NCBI GenBank assembly: GCA_905221605.1
Contig: CAJNDS010000075.1
Location: forward strand, 1 to 22,500
Source: Symbiodinium natans
Taxonomy: Eukaryota; Sar; Dinophyceae; Suessiales; Symbiodiniaceae
DNA length: 22,500 nucleotides
Reading direction: 5' to 3'
The notes beneath the pieces are model-generated. The model was not told the origin of the DNA and did no database searches. It saw nothing but the letters and a program-made list of their open reading frames with translations. Position numbers and translations under genes: made by a program. Position 1 is the stretch's first letter, and the number at the start of each line of letters is the position of its first letter. This document shows positions 6,931-14,111 of this stretch, one piece after another.

Positions 6931-9900
6931 TCACTTCCTAAAAGAGAGAGCGGTTTGTGTCAGGCCATCCTTTTTTGCTTTGGCTTTAATTTTGGCTTTA
7001 GACTTGGGAAAAGCGGGTGTGGTCTGGGGAGGCAAAGGAGGAATCTGAGGGAGAAACTCTCCTGTGCTGCTACTTGCCACTGCTTCACATGCACTGGTGT
7101 TTGAAGGCACAACGGCTGCGGGATGGGGCGAGCAACTCTGCCTCAAGCCGAAGAAGGCTTTCACGCCAGCCTTGGGGTCTAGGCTTCTTTTTTGGGCTTC
7201 TTGGAATTTGCTGTTAGGCTTCTTGCAGACCTGACTGCACCTGCCTTGACATCCCGGTTTGGCCTTTAGGATTCTGACAGCTTGGAAAACTCCACACTTT
7301 TTGCAAACCACTGACTCTCCAAGGTTGATCATGTGGTGAGACACGTGAAAGCCCCACGGAGTCGAGGTGGGCACAGGCAGACTCTGGCACGGGAACTGAA
7401 GAACGTGCACAACCACCTCATGCGGATCGACTTGTTGCACGTAAAGCCCGCACCCTTCGCACTTGATGCACAGGTTGTTGGTGCTTTCTCCGCTAGAGAT
7501 TTTCCAATTGTGCATGGTCTGAGGATTGGCCTCCTTGACTGCATGCAAAAGAAGCTGTTTTTTGTTGGGTCCTTTTTTGGAGGGAAGCGCGGCCTTGGCC
7601 TTAGCCTTCCTCTCAAATTTGACCTCATTTGCTGAGGGCAGCGGGCAGTTTGCGAGGAGGAACTCAGCTCGCTCTCCTAAGAAAGTGGAGATCTCTCGTG
7701 CAGTGCTGTCAATTTGCCTGACGTTTGCCACATGCACTTGTGACAAAATCTCATTGGCCTTTTGACCGCACAGCCAGTCTGCATGTCTGTTGGCTTCCCA
7801 GGCCCATGAGGAGCCGGTGCCATGCCTGGCTGCGTGCTCCTCTTTGGTTAAGTGCCCTTTTGTCCAGACCGGTTTCAATCTATTTCGGTCATCCTGACCT
7901 GCGGTCCAAATACTTGGCCAAAGGAAATGGGCGTTGGGGTTTTTAAGTCTAGTGAGCGCAATTTTGCTATCGCAGGCAACAAAATTGTTTTGGTTGGACA
8001 AGCCCAAAAGGAAATCAAGTGCCTTTGACTCAGCGTCATTTACCGTGAAACCTACCTGAAGGACCCCCACCGCATACCCTACAATCTTGTAGGCCGGATC
8101 CGGCTCCGGGCCTTGCCAGCAGCATGCCGGCAGATGGCCATCCTTGCGCTGTATGGCAACTAAGCTCCAGGTTGCCATTCTGAGCCTGGGATCGGAGGCC
8201 TGTGGTCCTCCTGATCCGTCCGTACCAAACCAGACTGATTGGCAGCTCTGTGCCGCTTCTTCGAGGTTTCCTTCAACCCGGGTTTCGAGGAGAGAGGGAG
8301 GGTGGTCAGGGTGCTTGGTAAGCGGGGCTGGGACTAGCCCTCTCAACCAGAAGCATTCTGGTGCATCCACCCTACTCCTCCACTCAGGGTCGGGGCCAAT
8401 ATCGTGCGCTGCCCACGCAGGGCAAGTGTGGAGCGCATGCACAAACGAGTTGGCCCCACCACACCTCGTGCACACCGCGTGCCCGCCATGTCCATTAAAG
8501 GCTACAGCGCCTTGCCAGACCATGCGTAGCCCTGTTACCTTTAGAGTGTTCCCTTTGGCTTTTTTCAGCAGGCTCCTGTGGGTCGTCCAGTCTAAACCTT
8601 GCTCGGCTCCTCCGCCGCCGTGCTGGCTTGCAATTCGCCCCCAACGATCGCGCAGCATGGCTCCTCGCAGCTGCTCCTTCACCTGCTGTGCTGTTCTGGC
8701 GTTTCCCCACTCGAGTCTAATGGTGAGGTCTGGCCTCGACCATACTTCCATGGCGGGAGCTTCAAAACCCATGTCGCGAAGATAGCACACCATAGCGGCA
8801 ATCGGGCCAGCTGCTAGTCTCCAGGGGTGAGCCGCTCGCGCAAGTCTTTTCCACGTTACCCCCCATGCTTGTTGAATGCGTGGCGCACACGGGCCATTGA
8901 TGGCTACGCATCGGCTTAGGCTGTCCCAATGTTCCAGAACGATGCGGATAACCGGGTCTTGAACATTAAACTCGCCCATATCAAAGACCACGTCCGCTGA
9001 ACCAAGCGCCAGTCTGGTGGAGTGGGACACCGCCATTCCCCTCACCACCTTCATTCTCTTTGGAGACAGCCCTTGGGCCTGATGCCCCCAGGTGCCCGCC
9101 GCAAAGGCGCTGGTTTTAAAAGCGCGAATCGCATGCTTTTTCTGGCCTAGCCCTAACCGATGAAGTTTGGCGCTCCTCCTGACCGCTTTCTGAATGCGGC
9201 TGTTTGAGGTCTTTACCCGCCTCCTTCTACCTCCAGACGAATCCGCCCCCAAGTCTTTGACGAGACTTTGCACCTGCGGCTCTTTGACCTTTCTCCTGAT
9301 ACGGAGCTCTTTTTCCGCAGACCCATCCGAGCATACAAAGGCTGACTTCCGGATGCTAAGTTGCAGCCTGGCTGCTCCTAGCTCCAACTGAAGCATGCGG
9401 AACACTGCAAGTGCCTGCCTTGCTGCTGCCTGCGGTTCTCGGCTCTGGCAAGTGGGAAACAACGCCAACTTTGCCAAGGCAGGGGCAATGGGGCAGCCTG
9501 CCATTATGCCCCTGCTGGCCCATATGGGGTGAGAAACTCGACCCTCGGAGGAGATCAGTCTTTCGCCTCGATATATCTGGAGCGCTATATTGAGGACGAC
9601 CTGGGGGAAACCCAGGATTTTGGCTTGTTGGATCAGCAGCTCGTGCTCCACTGTCTCATAAAAAGTAGTGAGGTCGATGAAGATACTCACCCGACTTAAA
9701 CCTCTCGATCGGCTAATTTCGGAGAGGAAGACTCTGCGGACTGAAATGTCCAAACAAGCTTGTCCTGGACGAGCCGCGTCCCACGGAGCTACAAGCTCAA
9801 AGCGGGCCATCCATTCAGCCACCAGGTTGTACCTGGCTTGGGTCCAAAGCTTGTACGCCACATGGCATAGTGCAATCGGGCGTTCGATTTCTACCGACTT

Positions 9901-11475
9901 AACAAGCATGGTGACCTGTGTGGTACACCACTGATGCGGGGCCTGGCCGGTTTTTTCCACAAGGTGAAAGAATTGGGTGAGATCCTCGACCCGTTTTTCA
10001 GGCAGGGCTTTAAGGAAGGGAATCGTCCATCCATCTGGTCCTGGGGCTTTCAGAGGCAGACGTTTGATGCGGAGCATAATTGCCAGTGGGTCTAGCGGAG
10101 GGAGTAGCTCGGCCTCTCGCTTAGCTTCTGCGTGCAGTAGGGGAAAAACGGTTGGAACAGGCTCGAACTCTCCTTGCCAAATCGGTTGCCACTGGGCCAA
10201 TCGGCAGTATGGACGGAGCATGGGTTCCATTATTTGGAAAGGCCTTTCAAGGCCAGATTCATGGCTTTTCATGGCGCGGAAGAGAGGCCGCATTCCTTTC
10301 TGTACGGCGCCGTCTAGCCACTCCTTGTAACGCTCCTTGTCGCAACGGACGTGCTCCTTGAGGGCCCTTGAGGCTTCGTCCTCGATCCACTTGCGGGTGT
10401 CGATGTCATCCTCCCCGGCGAGAAGGGATTTGATCTTTGCCTGTTTGTCGCCATTGATTTCCTGGGCCTCAGAATCAGTCAGGCCTGACAACAGGTGCTC
10501 GAGCTCTTCGGCTTTGATGATTTTTTGGGGGGTTTTATTTGCCCAGACCTGCAGCCTCTGCCATTTTGCATGATTGTCCGTGTACTGATAGACTTTGGAC
10601 GGGGCCATAAGTCGACCGTGTTTCAATGACAAGGTGATGCCCCGGACTGCGGTTTCTTCGGGACACACCGTTGCCGAACACTCTTGGGCCAGGGCGGCAA
10701 ATGCCAGCGAGACTTCATCAGAAATCTCACGCCCCATCCACTTGATATGCGTGATGCACGGCATTTTCCTGCTGCACCCTGCCACTTCACCAACAGGTCC
10801 ATACGCAGGAAGCTGGAAAACCTTACACTGGCCCCCCATCGTATCGCAAGTGAGGATCAGGCTAGAGTGGGGCCGATGTGGGGCAGTCCAATCTGCTGCA
10901 ATGCTGGAGATGCTCCTGAGCTTGCTGCTGCAGATGCAGTAGTCAAGTTCGTTGCCACTATCACACGTAGCCTGCCCAGTCACAATCGGGTAAGCTTGTA
11001 GTTCACTGAGGATGTTGCTGGCCAGGAGCTCCTCTGGAGCCACATTCCAATCCCCTATGGCAAACCAGTGCCCAGAGTGAGCCTTTATATTTGCCATTAG
11101 GCGGGACAGGATTTCAGCGTTTGGGTGCGAATCATACGCTACACCTGACCGCAAGTAGACGCTGAAGCATGCAATCTCCGCCTGTCTTGTTCTGACCGCA
11201 ACTGCAGTGAAGCCGCCTCCCTCGAAAGAAACATGATTTAAGAAACGGGCTTGCCAATGCTTACGAACCAGGATCCCCGTACCTCCGAGGACTCCTTTCC
11301 CTTGACCAGGGGAGCCCGACCCGCCATGCAACTCGTAGCCGCATCGTGCTGCTTTCCGGGCCGCCGACTCTCTTGAGTCTCCGATAAGGTGGGTTTCTTG
11401 AAGGCACACAACCGGCTCCTTGAGTTGGTCAAGCCAAGTTACAATTTCCGCCCTCCAACTGGTCACATATATCAC
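6931..11475 (-). CDS. LINE ORF2: APE endonuclease, reverse transcriptase lacking motif C, RNase H, zinc-binding C-terminus
   Basis: 1514 codons from a GTG at 11475; LINE homology starts only at 11461 and the native ATG is missing. Domains in order: APE endonuclease (QETHL about residue 25, GDWN about 142, PHRPHS before about 215); RT from about 480 (APGPDGW, motif A FIDLTTFYETVEH about 598, motif B GIMAGCPIAPALAK about 655); a CxxC...H...C knuckle (CTRCGG, CPAW) near 1020-1040; RNase H about 1085-1235 with TDGSGG, NDAESKAL, ACDSKIAL and NRHADWL supplying D-E-D-D; then Cys/His-rich C-terminal motifs (CIKCEGC, VCKKCG, CQGRCSQVC) about 1340-1420. After FPTCQ the frame jumps to SREPQ: 23 codons present in unit 3, including the xLDD catalytic pair, are absent, so RT activity is predicted to be lost although the frame stays open throughout. 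Confidence 0.9.
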   Translation of the reverse strand: MIYVTSWRAEIVTWLDQLKEPVVCLQETHLIGDSRESAARKAARCGYELHGGSGSPGQGKGVLGGTGILVRKHWQARFLNHVSFEGGGFTAVAVRTRQAEIACFSVYLRSGVAYDSHPNAEILSRLMANIKAHSGHWFAIGDWNVAPEELLASNILSELQAYPIVTGQATCDSGNELDYCICSSKLRSISSIAADWTAPHRPHSSLILTCDTMGGQCKVFQLPAYGPVGEVAGCSRKMPCITHIKWMGREISDEVSLAFAALAQECSATVCPEETAVRGITLSLKHGRLMAPSKVYQYTDNHAKWQRLQVWANKTPQKIIKAEELEHLLSGLTDSEAQEINGDKQAKIKSLLAGEDDIDTRKWIEDEASRALKEHVRCDKERYKEWLDGAVQKGMRPLFRAMKSHESGLERPFQIMEPMLRPYCRLAQWQPIWQGEFEPVPTVFPLLHAEAKREAELLPPLDPLAIMLRIKRLPLKAPGPDGWTIPFLKALPEKRVEDLTQFFHLVEKTGQAPHQWCTTQVTMLVKSVEIERPIALCHVAYKLWTQARYNLVAEWMARFELVAPWDAARPGQACLDISVRRVFLSEISRSRGLSRVSIFIDLTTFYETVEHELLIQQAKILGFPQVVLNIALQIYRGERLISSEGRVSHPIWASRGIMAGCPIAPALAKLALFPTCQSREPQAAARQALAVFRMLQLELGAARLQLSIRKSAFVCSDGSAEKELRIRRKVKEPQVQSLVKDLGADSSGGRRRRVKTSNSRIQKAVRRSAKLHRLGLGQKKHAIRAFKTSAFAAGTWGHQAQGLSPKRMKVVRGMAVSHSTRLALGSADVVFDMGEFNVQDPVIRIVLEHWDSLSRCVAINGPCAPRIQQAWGVTWKRLARAAHPWRLAAGPIAAMVCYLRDMGFEAPAMEVWSRPDLTIRLEWGNARTAQQVKEQLRGAMLRDRWGRIASQHGGGGAEQGLDWTTHRSLLKKAKGNTLKVTGLRMVWQGAVAFNGHGGHAVCTRCGGANSFVHALHTCPAWAAHDIGPDPEWRSRVDAPECFWLRGLVPAPLTKHPDHPPSLLETRVEGNLEEAAQSCQSVWFGTDGSGGPQASDPRLRMATWSLVAIQRKDGHLPACCWQGPEPDPAYKIVGYAVGVLQVGFTVNDAESKALDFLLGLSNQNNFVACDSKIALTRLKNPNAHFLWPSIWTAGQDDRNRLKPVWTKGHLTKEEHAARHGTGSSWAWEANRHADWLCGQKANEILSQVHVANVRQIDSTAREISTFLGERAEFLLANCPLPSANEVKFERKAKAKAALPSKKGPNKKQLLLHAVKEANPQTMHNWKISSGESTNNLCIKCEGCGLYVQQVDPHEVVVHVLQFPCQSLPVPTSTPWGFHVSHHMINLGESVVCKKCGVFQAVRILKAKPGCQGRCSQVCKKPNSKFQEAQKRSLDPKAGVKAFFGLRQSCSPHPAAVVPSNTSACEAVASSSTGEFLPQIPPLPPQTTPAFPKSKAKIKAKAKKDGLTQTALSFRK
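11462..11474 (-). repeat. 13-bp target-site repeat, junction unit 1 / unit 2
   Basis: TGATATATGTGAC on the minus strand. Upstream is the unit 1 tail (CCGCTTTCGAG); downstream is the truncated LINE ORF2 of unit 2. Confidence 0.8.
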
Positions 11476-11800
11476 TCGAAAGCGGACTGCGTCGCTAGCC
11501 AGGTTAGGCTCTTCGGAACCGAAGTTCCGGAAGGTATTAACTATGCACAGAAAAGGAAAAACTCTCGAGGTGTCCTTGGCCTGCTTAACACGGCCGAACT
11601 ATGTGCAGGGAACACCGAGAGAAAGCAATGAGGGCTTAACCAGTTCCGCGAGAAGCTCGGCGGCCTACGGCTACTCACTGGCTTGGCTCTATACAAAGCC
11701 CTAGGCAAATGTTCTGCAGGTTGAACTGCCTGGTCTGTACTGCCTACCCTATACGCCCTGCCTGTACAGGGGAGAAACTCACCCACATTCGGCTCACTCA
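11475..11800 (-). ncRNA. Structured 3' tail of unit 1
   Basis: Homologous to 5270-5530. Stem (+ coordinates): CTCTC 11562-11566 with GAGAG 11617-11621, GGTGT 11569-11573 with ACACC 11612-11616, and CC 11574-11575 with GG 11609-11610. Inside is GGCC 11578-11581 / GGCC 11592-11595 around the loop TGCTTAACAC (TGCTAAACAC in unit 2). A second hairpin pairs CTTCGGAAC 11511-11519 with GTTCC 11524-11528 and GAAG 11530-11533. About 65 extra bases compared with unit 2 lie toward 11800, near a GAG-core hairpin at 11769-11784. Confidence 0.7.
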
Positions 11801-12925
11801 GAAAAGGCAGAAGGTCCGGAACCGACACATGGGCAATGCCTGTACAAACTGCAAACAAGTGGAAGGCAAAAGTCGCCAACCACCGGAGCAGGCCTAAGCT
11901 TTCTCGCACTTACTAACCTAGGCCCCAGAAACTCATGCCGCAGCAGCACTGAGCTCCTGTTTGCCCCGGATGCTGACCTGGTTTTCTCGCACTTACTCAC
12001 CAGGGAGGAAGAACCAGCTTTCTCGCTCTTACTCACTGGTTCAACCTCAGCGGCTCCAGAGGAGCCCACACCACTTGCACGCAGGGAGGGCTTGGTTGAT
12101 TTGGGCATCTCAGCTGGGCAGGCTTTCGGGCACCGAGCCACAGCCTTTAACCTCCGCAATCTGGTGCCTCAGGCTGTCCGTCAGCCTAGGTTTTGGTCCC
12201 TACCAAACAACGCCTGCCGCTAGGCTTCCTCCAGGATGGGCTTGCACCACCCGGAGAGAAACAACAGCACCCTGCAGGAAACTCAAAGGAAATCCTCGGC
12301 AGGCCAAACACGGGTAACCCCAAACTGATGCCGGGCAGCATGCCCTCGGCCACAACCGACCGGTAAGTACTAGGATCCTCGTCCGTTCCCCAACATCTCA
12401 GCGCGCTCCCTCCCCTCATCAACCAGTGAGGATCTTCAGGGTCCGGTTCTGACGTTATCCTTTCGGGCGCTGTGTTTGCGAGAACCCCGTGTTGGGCCTG
12501 TGGAAGACCCGCAAGCTCCTGAGCCCGAAAACCCGGTCCAGCGGTCTGCTCTACAGACCGAACAAGGGGGCCAAACCGGTGTCAGGCTGTACTAAAGCCA
12601 CATCAAGGCGGCTTGTCCTGCAGGGTGACCAACGGAACGACTGCGAATATTCCGATGGATGGATCTGGGTATGTGCCGGGACTGAGCACTTGCTTGCTTG
12701 CATTCTTACACCTGCAACCTTATGCGATCAAATCATGATCCAATTCTATGCAAGATTCTCTTTGGTGCCCTGAGGCACTCACAATTTGGAAACGGACTCG
12801 AAAGACCGTCACTGATTGAAACGGGGAGAAGCCTCACCCTGAATGGATTCCGGAGGGGATAGTCTCGCCCTTGATTCTGGCAGGGCAAAGCTCCTGCAAT
12901 TTGGGTGGGTTGGGGCTGAAGTAGG
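11801..12925 (-). other. Noncoding, hairpin-rich interior of unit 1
   Basis: About 1.1 kb with no convincing ORF on either strand; the open frames here are short and of odd composition. It holds the three large-loop hairpins (11891-12042), a perfect 7-bp stem with 5-nt loop at 12542-12560 (CGGTCTG/CAGACCG), and a GAG-core hairpin at 12823-12839. I see no LINE coding remnant in it. It acts as, or derives from, the 3' untranslated region of the 305-codon gene. Confidence 0.5.
11891..12042 (-). repeat. Three hairpins with a shared 18-22-nt loop and different stems
   Basis: On the plus strand: 11891-11924 has stem GGCCTA/TAGGCC, 11977-12004 has CCTGG/CCAGG, and 12011-12042 has GAACCAG/CTGGTTC. 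The loops are nearly the same, TTTCTCGCACTTACTCA-like (the third has CTCTT for CACTT). The stems share no sequence but each pairs perfectly. In the sense (minus) direction each loop begins TGAGT or TTAGT after the stem, the same start as the shorter GAG-core hairpins. Confidence 0.75.
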
Positions 12926-13843
12926 TCAGACCTCCCATGGGATGTCTTCCAAATCTTCAAAGCCACACACTTGCCAATCACTGCTGCATGCTTCTTCTGG
13001 GGAGTCTGGATCCTGAGAACACCCTTCCTCAAGGAAAGTCCAGCCATGTGCGCTGGCTGCAGAAGACAGCGGAACCAGCGAAGGCTGTGCGGGCTGCATA
13101 ACTTGGTGACCTAACTGACGCAAGTCAGCAAGGGAAGCGTCGTCCAGGAACACCGGTCTCCTAACTGCTTGGTCAAAACTCGGCCAGCTCCACGTGCAAG
13201 CTAGAAAGTTTTCTAGACAAAGGGCACAGTGGAGCTCGATGCGTCTTCCATCCTCTCCGTGCAAGATCGCTGGTTGCCTTTTCCCAGGACCTGGCACAAA
13301 ACTGAGGTTATGGGTTGGAATATTACCACAGCCAGTGCAGTTAAAGTTTAACAGGCGAAGCCACTGCACGGGCGGGTCGCCCCCCGTTCCCCCGTGGAGC
13401 TCTGCTGGGTCTTCCATGCATCGCCATTGCCCACAAGGTCCGGCTCTAACTGTTTTGCCGGATTTGCTGGTGCGAACAAAATACACGCTGCTGTCCTCGG
13501 AGAGGAGCAGCCACTCTTTCCGGCCCTTGTGATGCCAGCGAAAGCAGAGTGCTTGGTGGAAAGTCCTGCTTTGGCTGGGACCACAATTGGCTCTATGGGC
13601 CCAAGTTCGCTCTACACTTGCCAGGTTGCTCGAGCTTCTTACCTGGTCTTCCAAAGCTGGAGAAACTCCACAGCCGGCTGTAAGAGGACTCGCATAAGGG
13701 AAGAGTTCCCCAAGCCGGGCTGCTTCGCCCTCCAGTCGGGCCGTGCCTTCCTTCTGGCTCTCTGCATCGCAAGTTGGGTGAGAAGACTCCAACCCGTCAC
13801 TTGTTGGCAGTGAGGGTCTCGACTGCACAGGTGCTCTGGACAT
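12926..13843 (-). CDS. 305-aa zinc-ribbon-like protein of unit 1, unknown function
   Basis: ATG at 13843, about 130 nt after the SL relic, as expected for the main ORF of a trans-spliced mRNA. The N-terminal 90 residues are polar and probably disordered. A middle section (about 95-160) has a folded character (HQALCFRWHHKGRKEWLLL, SVYFVRTSKSGK). Next comes a putative zinc site: C169 and C172 (NCTGCGN) with C206 and C209 (HCALCL), and C216 nearby. The C-terminus is acidic (SQDPDSPEEACSSDW, GFEDLEDIPWEV). No catalytic motif or known family is recognised. It could be an ORF1-type nucleic-acid-binding protein of a related LINE subfamily, or a host coding sequence captured into an element with LINE ends. 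A GAG-core hairpin (13656-13674) lies inside it. Confidence 0.6.
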   Translation of the reverse strand: MSRAPVQSRPSLPTSDGLESSHPTCDAESQKEGTARLEGEAARLGELFPYASPLTAGCGVSPALEDQVRSSSNLASVERTWAHRANCGPSQSRTFHQALCFRWHHKGRKEWLLLSEDSSVYFVRTSKSGKTVRAGPCGQWRCMEDPAELHGGTGGDPPVQWLRLLNFNCTGCGNIPTHNLSFVPGPGKRQPAILHGEDGRRIELHCALCLENFLACTWSWPSFDQAVRRPVFLDDASLADLRQLGHQVMQPAQPSLVPLSSAASAHGWTFLEEGCSQDPDSPEEACSSDWQVCGFEDLEDIPWEV

Positions 13844-13973
13844 GGCTCAAATGAAGGCTGTGAAAAAGCAGGCCTGGTACCCAAAACAGTTAGGGGACTC
13901 GAGGCTGGTTCACACAGCTACCGCTCTGCTACCTGTGCACCCCACCGGGGTTGAGCCGAGATCTTGAGCCAAA
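13844..13973 (-). other. 5' leader of unit 1
   Basis: Positions 13973-13870 are a near copy of the unit 3 leader (5256-5153). The segment TAGCAGAGCGGTAGC resembles a pol III A box, and CTCGAGTCC follows 16 nt later, too close for a normal A/B-box pair. The remaining 26 bp lead to the ATG at 13843. Confidence 0.6.
13950..13973 (-). other. Tandem relict dinoflagellate spliced-leader fragments, unit 1
   Basis: Minus strand reads TTTGGCTCAAG (13973-13963), then ATC, then TCGGCTCAAC (13959-13950). The first is an exact 11-nt match to the end of the dinoflagellate spliced leader and directly abuts the 13-mer at 13974. The second is a degraded version of the same end. Confidence 0.75.
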
Positions 13974-13986
13974 GTCACATATATCA
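13974..13986 (-). repeat. 13-bp target-site repeat, junction copia / unit 1 (possible LTR start)
   Basis: TGATATATGTGAC on the minus strand, one base after the copia polypurine tract. A TG start right after a polypurine tract is where a copia 3' LTR should begin, so this may be both the original target and the first 13 bp of that LTR. Confidence 0.7.
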
Positions 13987-13987
13987 A

Positions 13988-13996
13988 CTCCCCCTC
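13988..13996 (-). other. Copia polypurine tract
   Basis: Minus strand GAGGGGGAG, then T, then TGATATATGTGAC. A G-rich purine run directly before a TG is the plus-strand primer of copia elements and marks the 5' edge of the 3' LTR. Between it and the RT-RNase H stop (14112) are about 115 noncoding bases. Confidence 0.65.
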
Positions 13997-14111
13997 ATGA
14001 CCAAGAGTTTCACTGTTGGTCACGTCAACTAAGCTCCACGCAAAGCCAACTAAGCTTCTCGCCGGGCCATGGATTCCGGCGCATTCCTCAGTCCTAGACC
14101 GCTGCACTGCT

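Larger units (their letters stand above)
5270..11461 (-). mobile_element. Non-LTR (LINE) retrotransposon, unit 2, 5'-truncated
   Basis: It starts abruptly at 11461 inside the ORF2 coding region (CAGTTGG, encoding ..TSWRAE), immediately after the 13-mer at 11462-11474. It lacks leader, SL relic, ORF1 and the ORF2 start codon. It then holds ORF2 to 6931, an ORF3 region (6927-5515), and a structured 3' tail ending CGCTTTCGAG at 5270 followed by a second copy of the 13-mer. 5' truncation with flanking target duplication is the usual product of target-primed reverse transcription. At the truncation point unit 3 has GTCACC where the flank here has GTGACC, suggesting junction microhomology. There is no poly(A) at the 3' end. 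Confidence 0.8.
11475..13973 (-). mobile_element. Unit 1: non-autonomous SL-tagged retroposon sharing LINE ends
   Basis: Bounded by the 13-mer on both sides (13974-13986 and 11462-11474). The 5' end is an SL relic followed by a 104-bp leader nearly matching unit 3 (5153-5256). The 3' end, about 11475-11800, is homologous to the unit 2 tail with conserved stems. Between them are one 305-codon ORF and about 1.1 kb of noncoding, hairpin-rich DNA; no endonuclease, RT or RNase H is present. Matching both ends of the LINE while lacking its enzymes is what a LINE-dependent passenger would show. It could instead be an internally rearranged member of a related LINE subfamily. Confidence 0.65.

Noticed and set aside
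11891-12042. Repeated loops as a CRISPR-like array.
   Set aside because: Only three copies, irregular spacing, eukaryotic context, and the variable part is a self-complementary stem rather than a spacer.
12489-12773. 94-codon plus-strand ORF in unit 1.
   Set aside because: No motif, opposite to all other coding, and it crosses a strong hairpin (12542-12560); probably chance.
13895-13973. tRNA gene on the minus strand suggested by A-box-like and CTCGAGTCC strings.
   Set aside because: The spacing of 16 nt is too short for a cloverleaf and no acceptor stem forms.
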